Positions 44,743-55,532 are shown, counted from the stretch's first letter. The stretch is 64,000 nt of DNA from Thermostichus lividus PCC 6715 (GCF_002754935.1 NZ_CP018092.1:124001-188000), one strand, 5' to 3'. The notes: a model not told the origin generated them from the sequence alone. Translations and numbers: made by a program.

Positions 44743-46302
44743 CTACTCCTCGCCTAGATTTTTCACCTCTTTGACAATACGCGCTAGCTCAGTCTTTTCA
44801 TCCACAGAAATACGGGTGGGGGTACCGCTGATAATCCCTTCAAAATTGCGGAAGGAGTCGCGAATTTCTGCGCCTTTCTCTGTAATCACATACTCACGAA
44901 TCCCTTTGTCATGCCAAGAACCACGCATCTTAAAGACATTAATAGCTCGCGACATTTCACCGCGAATTTCTACGTACTGCAATAGCAAAATCGTATCCGT
45001 AATCGTAGAAATATGGGACTCAGTAATGGAGTTAGACCCCATGAACTGGTCAGTGGTGTTTGTAAAGAACCCCGTGATCTCTTCCTGCTTGGCAAACCCT
45101 GTGACCCCAATCACAAACTGGCGGAAGGCATTATTACTGACACCGCGATCTAAGGCCGAAAGGGAGTCAATCGCCACCCGCGAGGGCTTAAAGTCAGCGA
45201 TTTCCGACTTGATAATTTGCAAGTGATCCTCTAAGCCGGCGGATTCAGGATAGGCACAGACAATACGCAGTAACCCTCGCTCCTCGAGTTCCTCAAAGTC
45301 AATCCCCCACGAAGAGGCATTGCGCGACAGCTGCGCCCGCGATTCTTCGTAGGCAAACAGGAGCGCACGCTCGCCCTGTTGGCACCCTGTCTCTAAAAAC
45401 TTACTGACCAAGAGGGTTTTGCCTGTACCCGTGGCTCCTGTTGCCAGAATAATCGAATCTTTGAAGAAGCCGCCCCCACACATTTCATCGAGGGTCTTGA
45501 CCCCAGAGGACACCCGGGCATTAGAGGATCGCTGTGTCAAGCGCATGGCTCCTAAGGGAAAGATATTAATGCCATTGTTAATGGTGAAGGGATATTCCCC
45601 CTTCATGTGGGTGGTACCCCGCAACTTCAGGATTTCTGCGGTTCGCCGCCGTCGCTCTCCCTCTAGGACATTGCGCAAAATCACCACATTATCAGAAACA
45701 AATTCTTCGACCCCAAAGCGGGCAACCGGACCATACTCATCAATCCGCTCCGTGGTCATGATGGTCGTTACGCCCAACTGCTTTAAGCGAAAGGCTAAAC
45801 GAAAAATTTCTCGACGTACAACCGAGGCGGCATCGTACTGTTGAAAGACTGCGGTCACCGAGTCAATTGAAACCCGGGTGGCTTTGTACTTACGGATGGC
45901 ATACTGAATGCGTTCAATCAGCGCCGATAGGTCAAAATCGCCGGCAACATCTTGGCCATCGGGATCGGGGGAAGCATCGAGAATGAAGAGTTTGCCCTGA
46001 TCAATTAACCCCTGTAGATCCCAGCCAAAGCTCAGGGCATTCTTGATGATGTCGTTAGGAGACTCTTCAAAGGTGACGAAAACACCCGGCTCATTAAAGA
46101 TCGTAATGCCATTGTAGAGAAACTGCACTGCAAAAAGCGTTTTGCCTGTGCCAGAGGTACCGCTGACTAAGGTTGTGCGCCCTTGAGGTAAGCCACCATG
46201 GCTAATGTCATCAAATCCCTCCACCATTGTGCGAATCTTCTTGACTTCGGTGGCGATCGCTGGTTTTGAACTGATCTGATTTTCAGGGGTATCTGTGCTC
46301 AT
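44743..46302 (-). CDS. kaiC: Circadian clock ATPase/kinase KaiC
   Basis: 519 residues, two tandem RecA-like domains. CI has the P-loop GTSGTGKT (Lys54) and FEES glutamate pair; CII has GATGTGKT and AYEES. The autophosphorylation pair is Ser432-Thr433 in SHISTITDT, one position later than the Ser431-Thr432 of the well-studied 518/519-residue proteins. The A-loop/tail region is present at the C-terminus. KaiC cycles through phosphorylation states under KaiA and KaiB control and times gene expression. It is 61 bases after kaiB. Confidence 0.97.
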   Translation of the reverse strand: MSTDTPENQISSKPAIATEVKKIRTMVEGFDDISHGGLPQGRTTLVSGTSGTGKTLFAVQFLYNGITIFNEPGVFVTFEESPNDIIKNALSFGWDLQGLIDQGKLFILDASPDPDGQDVAGDFDLSALIERIQYAIRKYKATRVSIDSVTAVFQQYDAASVVRREIFRLAFRLKQLGVTTIMTTERIDEYGPVARFGVEEFVSDNVVILRNVLEGERRRRTAEILKLRGTTHMKGEYPFTINNGINIFPLGAMRLTQRSSNARVSSGVKTLDEMCGGGFFKDSIILATGATGTGKTLLVSKFLETGCQQGERALLFAYEESRAQLSRNASSWGIDFEELEERGLLRIVCAYPESAGLEDHLQIIKSEIADFKPSRVAIDSLSALDRGVSNNAFRQFVIGVTGFAKQEEITGFFTNTTDQFMGSNSITESHISTITDTILLLQYVEIRGEMSRAINVFKMRGSWHDKGIREYVITEKGAEIRDSFRNFEGIISGTPTRISVDEKTELARIVKEVKNLGEE

Positions 46303-46363
46303 AGAGGTTTAGGTACGCACTCGCTAAATAAATTCCAACAAACAGAACAGAGGGCGATCGGGA

Positions 46364-46681
46364 TCAGGTGAGATCATCAGCTTGATCACTGATCTCTTCG
46401 TATAGTAAATCAAGGCCAATGAGAACTTTTTCTCGATCCGAGAGATCGCCAATAATGCGCCGCACGGGTGGCGGAAACACCTTTGCCAAGGTGGGGGTTG
46501 CCAGAATTTTATCTTCCTCCGCAAGCTGGGGGTTTTTCAGCACGTCAATAACTTTCAGGGCATAGACTCCCTTAAATTCTTTTTCAAGAATATTATTCAA
46601 GGTTTTCAGTGCACGTACCGAATTAGGGGTATTACCGGCAACGTAAAGTTTTAGCACATAGGTTTTCCGCAGTGGTGTCAT
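46364..46681 (-). CDS. kaiB: Circadian clock protein KaiB
   Basis: 105 residues. [40 protein letters not shown] and [20 protein letters not shown] are the KaiB core. In its fold-switched, thioredoxin-like form it binds KaiC CI and sequesters KaiA. The C-terminal acidic tail (SDQADDLT) is slightly short compared with some orthologues. Its start is only 5 bases after the kaiA stop, so kaiA and kaiB are probably one transcript here. Confidence 0.97.
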   Translation of the reverse strand: MTPLRKTYVLKLYVAGNTPNSVRALKTLNNILEKEFKGVYALKVIDVLKNPQLAEEDKILATPTLAKVFPPPVRRIIGDLSDREKVLIGLDLLYEEISDQADDLT

Positions 46682-46686
46682 CAGGG

Positions 46687-47538
46687 TTATACCTCACGCG
46701 GAATTGAGCGACGGTACATTTCACATAGATGGGCAATGACATCAATTAACGTTAGACGATAATCCAGCAGAATATCCTCACTACGGCCTTCAAGCTTGAG
46801 TTGCTTGGCAAAACTGTCCATGAGTTCAACGTGGAGTTCTATCACTTGGGAGACTGAAATATCAGCAAAGAATGCTTTACTAACAAACTCGTCGATATGT
46901 TCATTCGTCTTGGCTTCAGCGCTAAAGTACTCCAGAATAATCGTACGATAAATCGCACGCAGTTCATCTAGGAGCCTGCGTTTCTCGGTGCTGGACATCC
47001 GCCGAAAAAAGAACTGCGTGTCTCGCTTGTAATACACGCCCAAGTATCCCAGCCGCTCCTTGAGCTTCTGCGACAGGCGGTGCTGTGGATCTTGGCCGCT
47101 GCTGTCTTGCAAAGCAGGCATACGAAACATGACGTGGGGGGGCACCGCACAACCCGGACAGAGCTTGACAAAGGCAGTAATGGCCTCCTCGATCACCTGA
47201 TTGAGTCGATGCAGTTCTACTGCCGACAAGAGAATTTCTGCAACATGATAGTGCGGGCCAACGGGTAACGATGCACCCTGCTCTGGGAAGACAATAACTG
47301 CTGGCAATAAGGTTGCGCTGTGGTGCAGATACTTAATAATTTGCGCTGTGGTCTCTGCCCATTCTAGAATTAAACAGGCAACACTGTGGCGGTGCTGCTC
47401 TAAATACGTACAGAACTCCGCATCGTTGGCAAAATAAACCAGCTCATCAATTCCAGAGTTATGGAAGCGGACTAACTCTTGAGCGATGGTGGGCGAGTAA
47501 ACTAAGCCACAAATTGTGAGTGCGGTTGACTGCGCCAC
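46687..47538 (-). CDS. kaiA: Circadian clock protein KaiA
   Basis: 283 residues, the full two-domain form: an N-terminal pseudo-receiver ([20 protein letters not shown] ... [14 protein letters not shown]) and a C-terminal helical KaiC-binding domain ([20 protein letters not shown] ... [17 protein letters not shown]). KaiA binds the KaiC A-loop and stimulates phosphorylation. It heads kaiABC. The 112-base gap to the divergent gene at 47651 must hold promoters in both directions. Confidence 0.95.
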   Translation of the reverse strand: MAQSTALTICGLVYSPTIAQELVRFHNSGIDELVYFANDAEFCTYLEQHRHSVACLILEWAETTAQIIKYLHHSATLLPAVIVFPEQGASLPVGPHYHVAEILLSAVELHRLNQVIEEAITAFVKLCPGCAVPPHVMFRMPALQDSSGQDPQHRLSQKLKERLGYLGVYYKRDTQFFFRRMSSTEKRRLLDELRAIYRTIILEYFSAEAKTNEHIDEFVSKAFFADISVSQVIELHVELMDSFAKQLKLEGRSEDILLDYRLTLIDVIAHLCEMYRRSIPREV

Positions 47539-47650
47539 GACGATTTAAGAGTTGAGTGTACACTTAGTAGCATCCTATCATTTTCCCGTTGACGATAGCA
47601 GGCTGCCCTAAAGCCTAGTCAAGATTTCCTTGCAGCGGTCAGAATAACCT
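47539..47650. promoter_or_regulatory. Divergent promoter region between kaiA and a kinase-like gene
   Basis: 112 bases that must serve kaiA (minus strand) and the 47651 gene (plus strand). I see no strong consensus -35/-10 pair on either side; on the plus strand TTGACG occurs at about 47589-47594 without a good -10. On the minus side, TACACT (reverse of AGTGTA) lies about 20 bases upstream of the kaiA start region. These are weak matches. Confidence 0.4.
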
Positions 47651-49801
47651 ATGGATCACCTGTATCTTCAGACGTTTGGTGAGGTCGCTGTAACTGTAGC
47701 GATGGGGCTACCGCTGGCAGAGGTGCACCGTCTGTGGCAAGAAACATTACCAGAAATCATGATCATTGTTGACAACGCCTCAGTGCCTATCGGTGTCGTC
47801 CACGGCTGGCGCTTAGCGTTGAGTTTAAGCTACGACGGCACAGTAGCGACTCTACCGGTCGGTCGGGTGAGTGGATCTTGGCGATCGCCGTTAACCACAT
47901 TGCCTGCAACTTGGTCACTGCGGCAGTTTCAGCATTGGGTCTCTCAGCAAGCCCAGATACCTGCCTATATTGCCCTCGTGGATGAGCAGCAGCGGTTTGT
48001 TAGCCTCCTTGATCAGCAACGACTCCTCCACTACTGGGCGGGACAACCACACTTACCTTGGGTTGAGGTACTGGCACAATTACCCCTGCCCTTGCAAATT
48101 CAAGCCTCAAATGGCTCAGTTCTTTGGCAAAATACGGCGTGGCTCACGCACTTGGGAACTACTCCTGCGGCTCAGCAACAATTGACAGGGATGAGTTGCC
48201 AACAGGTGGGGGAGCGATCGCCTTGGCAACTGTGCTCTGTCCCCCTTTACTTGAGCCAGCCAGAGGTTGCCACCCTCAACGGTGAGACAGCTCCCGCCAT
48301 CGCAACCGTTGCATCTGCTGTAGAGCCGTACTGGCTCTTTTTTGCCCAAGCTGCCAGCCACCTCACGACTACACCGCCAAACCGTATTAATGAACTGCGT
48401 CTTTTGCAGCAGAAACGCTTTTTACTCAGCCTTGGCCATGAACTTAAAAACCCCCTCACCGCCGTGCTGAGTTTAACCCAGTTACTCTGGCAAACGTCTC
48501 AGCCCCAGCAACAGGATTACGTTGCTCTGATTCAGCGCAGTGGCTGGCAAATGAATCGGCTCATTCAGGCATGGCAGGACTATACCCGCGCTCTTTGGCG
48601 GGAGATGGAATTGCAATGGGAGGCGGTGGAGCTGGCGAACCTATGGTTTCGCGCCCATGAGTTAGCAGGACATCTTTATGAAGCACAGTTCCCCGACCTC
48701 TCCTTACAGTGGCAGATAGACATCTCCTTGGCTGACATTTACCTGTATGGGGATGCACTACGGCTGCGCTATATCTTTGCCCATCTCATTGGTTGGGTGG
48801 CACTCAGCCGGGGCGATCGCCGTGGGGTACGTCTATGCCAATGGCAAGAGTGGCTCGTTGTGCAATTGTGGGAAGAAGGCGGTGGCATTCCCCTCACTTA
48901 CCATGAACGCCTATTGCACCAATGCCTTGAAGACTACGCAGAAGTCACCATGGGGCTAATGCTCGCCCATCAACTGACTCGCCTACATAATGGCGAACTC
49001 TCCTTTATTGCTCAACCTGATCAGTACAGCGAATGGAGTGTGCTGCTGCCCTTGGCCAGTGATCTCAGTATTCCTGTACCCAGCGCCCGACATATCATCC
49101 TGCTTGTGAGTAACGATGCCGAGTGGCTGATGACCGTTGTCAAGGCTCTTAAGCAGCAAGATTATGGCTATGTTGTGGCTCGCCAGCCTCTAGAAGCCCT
49201 CGATAAACGAGAGCAACTGCATCCCAGCGCTATTGTTATCCGCGCCGCCACCGGTTTGGTCTTAGCAGAGGTGACCGAAGTGCTCACGAGCGCCGACCAT
49301 AGCGAAACGATTCCCATGATGATCATTGCTGATGAGTCGCCTCCCTTTGCTCTTCCGGGGGTGGTGCAGCAACTACCAACTCAGAGTTCAACGGCTCTAC
49401 TAATGGAGGTTTTGGAGCGGTGGTGCTATCCACGGCTAAATCCAGTGGCGGCAAATCCCCCAAGTCACGAGCCAGCAAGAACTCAAACAGTACTAGGGCT
49501 GGGGCTATCGCGAGAATTACCCCTCCCCTATGTACGGCTCCTCGAAGCCGATGATCTGGAACAGGCAGACCTAGTCGCCGACATTTGGCAACCCGACGTT
49601 CTGATCTGGGACTTACCCCTTATCCAAGTCCCCCGCCTAGGCGATCACCCCAAGCTCATGCGCTTGCCGATTATCACCCTAGATGAGGAGATCAGCCGTG
49701 CCTTACATAGCCTTGGCAATACATTGGTCTTTCCGTGTTTAGACCTCGCTGACCTTGTGGCGGTCGTTAGCCTCGCGGCAACGGTAAAACCTTACAGTTG
49801 A
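47651..49801 (+). CDS. Histidine-kinase-like protein with degenerate ATPase and receiver-like domains
   Basis: 716 residues. The N-terminal 250 or so residues contain a CBS/PAS-like region ([39 protein letters not shown]). The HisKA segment is clear, with His263 in [19 protein letters not shown]. The ATPase domain that follows looks degenerate: the N-box position reads [13 protein letters not shown] without the usual asparagines, and the G1 position reads EEGGGIP. After it come two receiver-like stretches ([29 protein letters not shown]) lacking a typical acidic pair. It may bind or sense rather than phosphorylate. It is divergent from kaiABC, so a clock link is possible but unproven. Its end overlaps hemL by 10 bases. 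Confidence 0.7.
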   Translation: MDHLYLQTFGEVAVTVAMGLPLAEVHRLWQETLPEIMIIVDNASVPIGVVHGWRLALSLSYDGTVATLPVGRVSGSWRSPLTTLPATWSLRQFQHWVSQQAQIPAYIALVDEQQRFVSLLDQQRLLHYWAGQPHLPWVEVLAQLPLPLQIQASNGSVLWQNTAWLTHLGTTPAAQQQLTGMSCQQVGERSPWQLCSVPLYLSQPEVATLNGETAPAIATVASAVEPYWLFFAQAASHLTTTPPNRINELRLLQQKRFLLSLGHELKNPLTAVLSLTQLLWQTSQPQQQDYVALIQRSGWQMNRLIQAWQDYTRALWREMELQWEAVELANLWFRAHELAGHLYEAQFPDLSLQWQIDISLADIYLYGDALRLRYIFAHLIGWVALSRGDRRGVRLCQWQEWLVVQLWEEGGGIPLTYHERLLHQCLEDYAEVTMGLMLAHQLTRLHNGELSFIAQPDQYSEWSVLLPLASDLSIPVPSARHIILLVSNDAEWLMTVVKALKQQDYGYVVARQPLEALDKREQLHPSAIVIRAATGLVLAEVTEVLTSADHSETIPMMIIADESPPFALPGVVQQLPTQSSTALLMEVLERWCYPRLNPVAANPPSHEPARTQTVLGLGLSRELPLPYVRLLEADDLEQADLVADIWQPDVLIWDLPLIQVPRLGDHPKLMRLPIITLDEEISRALHSLGNTLVFPCLDLADLVAVVSLAATVKPYS

Positions 49802-51090
49802 CTGAGCACTGTCCGCGCTGCAGCAATAGTGCGCTCAATATCAGCTTCTGTGTGGGCAAGGGAGGTAAAGCCTGCCTCAAACTGGGATGGCGCAAGATAA
49901 ATGCCCTGTTCCAACATACCGCGGTGAAAGGCGGCAAATTTCTTGAGGTCTGCTGTTTTGGCTTGCTCGTAGTTTGTAACCGGCCCCGCCGTGAAAAACA
50001 GACCAAACATACCGCTAATGTGGCCGCCACAAACGGCGTGGCCAAATTCTTGAGCCGCCTCCAGTAGCCCGCTGATCAATTTACCCGTGAGGTGATCCAA
50101 CTGCGCATAGGTACCTGGACGACTCAGCAGTTCAAGGGTTTTGATACCGGCGGTCATGGCTAAGGGGTTGCCTGAGAGGGTTCCCGCTTGATAAACCGGC
50201 CCCGCTGGGGCAACCATTTTCATAATGTCGGCACGGCCCCCATAGGCACCCACGGGTAGCCCCCCGCCAATGACTTTACCAAGGGTAGTGAGATCTGGGA
50301 TGATGCCGAATTTCTCTTGGGCACCACCGTAGGCAATCCGGAACCCGGTCATCACTTCATCAAACACTAACAGGGCACCGTACTGCGTTGTGAGTTCCCG
50401 CAGCCCTTCTAAAAAGCCCGCATCCGGAGGGATAAACCCCGCATTGCCTACAACGGGTTCTAAAATCACACCGGCAATATCCTCAGGATACTCTTGGAAG
50501 AGACGGCTGACGGCCTCTAAGTCATTGTAGGGGGCAGTCAGCGTTGCGGCGGTTACCGCTTTCGGCACGCCCGGAGAGTCAGGAAGACCAAGGGTGGCAA
50601 CTCCAGATCCTGCCTTGACAAGGAACATGTCCGCATGACCGTGGTAGCAGCCTTCAAACTTAATCACTTTTTCGCGCTGAGTATAGGCACGCATCAAGCG
50701 CAGTACGGCCATACAGGCTTCGGTTCCAGAATTGACAAAGCGTACCATTTCAACGCTGGGAACTGCCGAGATGACCATTTCGGCCAAAATATTTTCTAAA
50801 ATGCAGGGGGCACCAAAACTGGTGCCTTTTTCAAGGGCGGCATGAAGTGCATTAATCACCTCAGGGTGAGCATGACCCACAATGGCAGGTCCCCATGTGC
50901 CAACGTAATCGATGTACTGGTTGCCATCCACATCCCAAATGTGGGCACCTTTAACGTGGTCAAAGACAATGGGCTGACCGCCAACCGATTTGAAGGCGCG
51001 AACCGGAGAGCTGACACCGCCGGGCATTAATTTCTGGGCAGCGGCAAAAATCTCTTGTGATTTAGTGGTTTGCAAAGCAGTGGTGGTCAA
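49792..51090 (-). CDS. hemL: Glutamate-1-semialdehyde 2,1-aminomutase
   Basis: 432 residues, the family length, starting at a TTG (GGGAG upstream). The PLP lysine is in [19 protein letters not shown]. Other blocks are [39 protein letters not shown] and [12 protein letters not shown]. It forms 5-aminolevulinate, the precursor of haem, chlorophyll and bilins. Confidence 0.96.
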   Translation of the reverse strand: MTTTALQTTKSQEIFAAAQKLMPGGVSSPVRAFKSVGGQPIVFDHVKGAHIWDVDGNQYIDYVGTWGPAIVGHAHPEVINALHAALEKGTSFGAPCILENILAEMVISAVPSVEMVRFVNSGTEACMAVLRLMRAYTQREKVIKFEGCYHGHADMFLVKAGSGVATLGLPDSPGVPKAVTAATLTAPYNDLEAVSRLFQEYPEDIAGVILEPVVGNAGFIPPDAGFLEGLRELTTQYGALLVFDEVMTGFRIAYGGAQEKFGIIPDLTTLGKVIGGGLPVGAYGGRADIMKMVAPAGPVYQAGTLSGNPLAMTAGIKTLELLSRPGTYAQLDHLTGKLISGLLEAAQEFGHAVCGGHISGMFGLFFTAGPVTNYEQAKTADLKKFAAFHRGMLEQGIYLAPSQFEAGFTSLAHTEADIERTIAAARTVLSQL

Positions 51091-51225
51091 CGTTAACTCC
51101 CTTCACGCATTGGGTTGCTCGAATTATTATAAGCAATCACCTGTCCCCCACTCTAGGCGGAATCCTGTTGCATTTGTTTACAATTTGCTGCTCTATTTTG
51201 GGTGCTCTTGGGCGGGGCAAAGACC

Positions 51226-51831
51226 TCAGAAGCGGGTCAAAATATACAGCAGGGTAAACAGAATAATCCAAATAACATCTACGAAGTGCCAGTAGATTTC
51301 TGCCATGGCCACCCCAGTGTGTTGATGGGCACTGTAATGGCCGGGGCGGCGCGATCGCCACAGTACCCCTAAAATGAGCAATACGCCAATCAGGACATGG
51401 AGACCGTGAAACCCAGTCATGACGTAGAAGCAATTAGAAAATATGTTGGTGCGGAGGCCATAGCCAAGGTTGAGGTACTCATAGACTTGGCCAGCTAAAA
51501 AGACCAGTCCCATAGCGGCTGTGATCCAGTACCACTTGCGCATCCCCTGAACATCATCCTTTTTAATGGCAACGTCGCCGTAGTGGATGACAAAACTACT
51601 AGAGATGAGGATGATGGTGTTAATTGTTGGCACCAGTAGTTCTACCTCTGTGCCTTCTGGCGGCCACTGCTCATTTAAGCCCCGCAGCAGTAAGTAGGCA
51701 GCAAACAAGCCGCCAAACATCAAAGACTCAGAAATTAGAAATACCAACAAGCCCAATACCCGAAAATCGGGATGCTCGTGGTGATGGTCAATAACACCCC
51801 GTGTCTCTTGGGACTCAACAGTACCTTGCAT
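51226..51831 (-). CDS. ctaE: Cytochrome c oxidase subunit III
   Basis: 201 residues with five membrane helices (LGLLVFLISESLMFGGLFAA ... VMTGFHGLHVLIGVLLILGV), the short form typical of cyanobacteria. Family marks are GFHGLHV and the terminal YWHFVDVIWIILF. It is the last gene of ctaCDE, 45 bases after ctaD. A structural subunit next to the catalytic core of the respiratory oxidase. Confidence 0.95.
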   Translation of the reverse strand: MQGTVESQETRGVIDHHHEHPDFRVLGLLVFLISESLMFGGLFAAYLLLRGLNEQWPPEGTEVELLVPTINTIILISSSFVIHYGDVAIKKDDVQGMRKWYWITAAMGLVFLAGQVYEYLNLGYGLRTNIFSNCFYVMTGFHGLHVLIGVLLILGVLWRSRRPGHYSAHQHTGVAMAEIYWHFVDVIWIILFTLLYILTRF

Positions 51832-51876
51832 GGCGATCGCTCCTAGGGTCTAAACCATCCGATGGTGGAACTCGAC

Positions 51877-53535
51877 TTACTCGTCCTCATCGTCATCCTC
51901 ATCCATGACTGGACGATGCACAATGCCGCCAAAATCGTAGGGCCCCTTGGTTACCACCGGTAACACCTCCCAGTTCTCAATTAACGGTGGTGAACTGGTG
52001 GTCCACTCAAGGCTGAGGCCGCCCCAAGGGTTATCCCCTGCAACTTTCCCCTTATTCCAACTCCAAATGACGTTGATTAGGAACGGGATAACCGAAAAGG
52101 CTAAAACAAACGCACCAATGGTGCAAATAACGTTGATGGGTTCAAACTGAGGGTCGTACATCGCCACCCGCCGCGGCATTCCCTTCAGCCCCAACTCATG
52201 CATCGGCAAAAAGGTGAGGTTGGTGCCAACTAAGGTGAGCACAAAATGGGCAATACCAAGGGGTTCATTCAATAATCGCCCCGTCATTTTCGGAAACCAG
52301 TGATAAATTCCGGCGTACAGGCCAAAGACCGACCCACCAAACAGAACATAGTGGAAGTGAGCCACCACATAGTAGGTATCGTGGACATGAATATCCACGG
52401 GAGCCGTTCCTAGGGTTACCCCACTTAAGCCTCCCAACACAAACATTGACAGCAGGCCAATGGCAAAGAGCATGGCACTATTGAGGCGAATTTTGCCGCC
52501 CCACAGTGTTGCTACCCAGCTAAAAATTTTCACCCCTGTGGGTACCGCCACAATGAGGGTGGAAATGGTAAAGAACATCCGCATCCACGGTGGGGTACCA
52601 CTGGTAAACATGTGGTGAACCCAAACAAACAGACCTACACAGCAGATAGCTAAGCTGGAGTAGGCGATCGCCCAATAGCCAAAAATCGGCTTGCGGGCGT
52701 GGACAGGAATCACCTCCGACATAATCCCAAAAATGGGCAAGATCATTAGATACACTGCGGGGTGGGAATAGAACCAAAATAGATGCTGGTAAATCACCAC
52801 ATTGCCGCCAGCATCTGGTTTGAAGAAGGAGGTGCCAAAATTAATGTCAAACAGCAGTAAAATCAGACCAGCCGCCAGTACCGGTGTTGAAACTAAGGCT
52901 AACAACGAGGTTGCTAAGATTGCCCAGCAAAATAACGGCAGTTGATCCCAGCGCATACTGGGCACCTTCATCTTCCAGATGGTGACGATAAAGTTCACCG
53001 ACCCCATGATTGACGAAGTACCCACCAAAACAATGGCCAAAATCCACATGCTCTGCGCCGTAGTGGCCGTAATCGTACTCAAGGGCGGATACGATGTCCA
53101 ACCCGCTTGGGCACCCCCAAACAGGAAGCTTGCGAGCAGCAGCGCCCCCGCGGGTGGATTTAGCCAAAAGGCCAAGGCATTGAGTCGGGGAAACGCCATA
53201 TCCCGTGCCCCTACCATTAGTGGCACAAGGTAGTTGCCAAAGCCACCAATGGCCGCTGGCACAATCCAGAGAAAGATCATGATTGTGCCGTGGTTTGTCA
53301 AGAAGGCGTTGTAGAGATTGGGGTCGATGAAGTCAGAATTGGCCGTCGCTAGTTCTGTGCGCATGGCCACCGCCATTAAGCCCCCGATGAGGTAGAAAAT
53401 AAACGCAGTGACAAGGTACTGAATGCCAATAACTTTGTGATCTACATTGAACGTGAAGTAGTCGTACCACTTCCATGCCTTGGGATGTTCCGGTAAGGAC
53501 AGGGGAGTATCTAGCGGGAGTTGTGCTTGCGCCAT
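51877..53535 (-). CDS. ctaD: Cytochrome c oxidase subunit I
   Basis: 552 residues with twelve membrane helices. Haem and CuB ligands are in FLTNHGTIMIFLW, LFWFYSHPAVYLMILP, WVHHMF and VDIHVHDTYYVVAHFHYVLF. This is the aa3-type catalytic core that reduces O2 to water and pumps protons. The C-terminal acidic tail (RPVMDEDDDEDE) is unusual-looking but in frame. Middle gene of ctaCDE. Confidence 0.97.
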   Translation of the reverse strand: MAQAQLPLDTPLSLPEHPKAWKWYDYFTFNVDHKVIGIQYLVTAFIFYLIGGLMAVAMRTELATANSDFIDPNLYNAFLTNHGTIMIFLWIVPAAIGGFGNYLVPLMVGARDMAFPRLNALAFWLNPPAGALLLASFLFGGAQAGWTSYPPLSTITATTAQSMWILAIVLVGTSSIMGSVNFIVTIWKMKVPSMRWDQLPLFCWAILATSLLALVSTPVLAAGLILLLFDINFGTSFFKPDAGGNVVIYQHLFWFYSHPAVYLMILPIFGIMSEVIPVHARKPIFGYWAIAYSSLAICCVGLFVWVHHMFTSGTPPWMRMFFTISTLIVAVPTGVKIFSWVATLWGGKIRLNSAMLFAIGLLSMFVLGGLSGVTLGTAPVDIHVHDTYYVVAHFHYVLFGGSVFGLYAGIYHWFPKMTGRLLNEPLGIAHFVLTLVGTNLTFLPMHELGLKGMPRRVAMYDPQFEPINVICTIGAFVLAFSVIPFLINVIWSWNKGKVAGDNPWGGLSLEWTTSSPPLIENWEVLPVVTKGPYDFGGIVHRPVMDEDDDEDE

Positions 53536-53576
53536 AGCTCTCTCAAGAATGCAACAGTCTAGTCAAATCAAATAAA

Positions 53577-54578
53577 TCAAATGTGGTCGCTGGAAGGCAC
53601 TGGTTGGGGCGATTGTGCCGCCGCTGCAACCTGGGCGAGGAGTTGGGGCGTGACCCCTAGCGCTGCTGTATGACTGGCCACTAATGAGGGGGAGGGAATG
53701 GCTGCCATCGTTTGGTTTTGGCTCAGCCATGTCTCAAACTCCTCTGGGGTATGGACAATGACTTGGGTGCGCATGGCACCATGGTAGCCACCGCAAAGTT
53801 CCGCACAAACGACAGGGTACGTGCCCGGCTTCGTGGCCTTAAAACGCAGCTCGGTGGGAACCCCCGGAATGGCATCCTGCTTGAGCCGGAACTGGGGCAC
53901 CCAAAAGGAATGAATGACATCCCGGGCAGATAGGTTCAGCTGCACATCCTTGCCGACGGGAATGTGTAACTCTCCGCTGACAATACCTTGGCTAGGATAG
54001 GTGAAAATCCAAGCGTACTGCATCCCCGCCACATCCACAACCAGATCAGGCATTTTACCTTGAACATCCGGACTGGCACCAATGCCAACTTCCGGAACGC
54101 TATTAGTCTTGGTGGCTAGGAGGGGTGGGGCATCGGTAGCGGTCGTTTGGGGGGCTGCGGCAACAACGGCCACAGCAGGATTGTGATCTCCCATGGTGTG
54201 CATGGCATGATCTCCGGGGTTCAGCCCCCCCATGCGTTGGAAAATATCCACGCTATAGATGCCAAGGAAGATGACAATCAATGCCGGAATAGCTGTCCAG
54301 AAGGCTTCAAGAGGTAGATTACCCTCCACGGGAACCCCATCACCATCATCCCCAGCGCGGCGGCGGTAGCGAATCACAAATAAAATAATGGCGCCTTGCA
54401 CGACCAGAAATAGGGCAGTGCCAATGGTGAGCATGATGTCGAAGAAGTCATCGACTAGGGGAGCTTGTTCCGAGGCTTGCTCTGGCAAAAGGTTGTGGTT
54501 ATGCCCCACCCAAAAACTGATAAGGGTGATGACAACCCCAGCGGTCAGCGTCCAAATTGAAGCTGGTATTTGTTCCAT
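53577..54578 (-). CDS. ctaC: Cytochrome c oxidase subunit II
   Basis: 333 residues with two membrane helices (ASIWTLTAGVVITLISFWVG; LFLVVQGAIILFVIRYRRRA). The periplasmic cupredoxin domain has the CuA site: His in VIHSFWVPQ and the C-A-E-L-C-G-G-Y-H-G-A-M block. It takes electrons from cytochrome c6 or plastocyanin. An insertion of about 60 residues rich in Ala/Thr/Pro (about 140-175) separates the helices from the CuA domain. First gene of the oxidase operon. Confidence 0.96.
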   Translation of the reverse strand: MEQIPASIWTLTAGVVITLISFWVGHNHNLLPEQASEQAPLVDDFFDIMLTIGTALFLVVQGAIILFVIRYRRRAGDDGDGVPVEGNLPLEAFWTAIPALIVIFLGIYSVDIFQRMGGLNPGDHAMHTMGDHNPAVAVVAAAPQTTATDAPPLLATKTNSVPEVGIGASPDVQGKMPDLVVDVAGMQYAWIFTYPSQGIVSGELHIPVGKDVQLNLSARDVIHSFWVPQFRLKQDAIPGVPTELRFKATKPGTYPVVCAELCGGYHGAMRTQVIVHTPEEFETWLSQNQTMAAIPSPSLVASHTAALGVTPQLLAQVAAAAQSPQPVPSSDHI

Positions 54579-55032
54579 AGTGCTTGCCTAGGCCATCAGA
54601 GACAATCCCATCCCGATCCTAGGCAGATTCCTCAGCAATGGGGGTTAAAATAATCTAAAGATTCGTTAAGCTGCTTTTGCGTCGTCATTTTAGTCGTTAG
54701 TCAGCGCGGCCTCAACGCAAAAAAATTGCTGGAATTCTAGCGTTCCTTGCATAAAGCGTGATACCCTAGATGAGGGCGAATAGAGCATTCAGTGCCCCAA
54801 CCCTAGTAGGTTACTATTAGTGAGTTGGCAGTTTTAGCTGTATTCGATCCACGGCGGTTCCATTTAGCAACAGTAGCTGTGAACCAAACAAGCGAGCATT
54901 TTACTATGTCAATGTTAGCGGGGTTAGTGCGTAGAACTCATCTGCGCCCTTTTTACCGTGATGCGGTTTGTCGTGCGTGATTGGCCGGTGTTTATTGTTG
55001 CTCTTTTTAATCTGCTTAAGGGAGGTTTTTTT
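54579..55032. other. Intergenic region with two divergent promoters and a long rbp leader
   Basis: 454 bases between ctaC (minus) and the RNA-binding protein (plus). It is moderately AT-rich. Plus-strand TTGCTG at 54726-54731 with CATAAA about 18 bases later is a weak promoter candidate. A long leader before a cold-responsive RRM gene would be usual in cyanobacteria, but no defined RNA structure was recognised. AGGGAGG at about 55019-55025 is the rbp ribosome site. Confidence 0.4.
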
Positions 55033-55503
55033 ATGTCTATCCGCCTGTATGTGGGCAACTTGCCGCGTGAACTCAACCGTGAGGAGCTAGAAGCTCTCTT
55101 TAATAGAGAAGTGGGGGAAGTTGGCACTACTAAGCTAATTACCGATCGCAAAACTGGCAAGTGCCGAGGGTTTGGTTTTCTAACCGTGGAGTCAGAGGAG
55201 TTGGCGGATCAAGTGATCGAAAAACTCAATGGCTATACCTTCAAAGACAACCCTCTCAAAATTGAGAAAGCCAACGACAAGCCCAAAGCTGAGACAAAGG
55301 ACGAGCAAGTCGTGGAAAAACCTAGCGTTAGCAGTCGCAGCAATCCTCGTAAAGCTAGCAAGGGGGGAAATCGTCGCCCGCAAACGCCAGCGACAATTGG
55401 GTCTAGCTCTATAGATACAGAAGCGGCTCAACCGGATCCTCGCTGGGCTGATGCGTTGGCGCAGTTAAAAGAGCGACTGCTGGCGCAGAGCACAAATCCC
55501 TAG
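55033..55503 (+). CDS. RRM-type RNA-binding protein (cyanobacterial Rbp)
   Basis: 156 residues. One RRM with RNP2 (IRLYVGNL) and RNP1 (KCRGFGFLTV), then a basic Ser/Pro-rich linker and a C-terminal segment (DPRWADALAQLKERLLAQ). Cyanobacterial Rbps bind RNA, often respond to cold, and some help localise photosystem mRNAs. The C-terminal extension is longer than in the glycine-rich short forms. The ATG at 55033, 7-8 bases after AGGGAGG, is the start; the frame is open further upstream. Confidence 0.9.
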   Translation: MSIRLYVGNLPRELNREELEALFNREVGEVGTTKLITDRKTGKCRGFGFLTVESEELADQVIEKLNGYTFKDNPLKIEKANDKPKAETKDEQVVEKPSVSSRSNPRKASKGGNRRPQTPATIGSSSIDTEAAQPDPRWADALAQLKERLLAQSTNP

Positions 55504-55532
55504 CGCCTTGCCCTATATTGTTGGGGGCTTCT

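Noticed and set aside
47651-49801. Naming the kai-adjacent gene sasA or cikA
   Set aside because: SasA starts with a KaiB-like domain and CikA has a bilin-type GAF and a pseudo-receiver; neither order fits this protein, and its ATPase motifs look degenerate.
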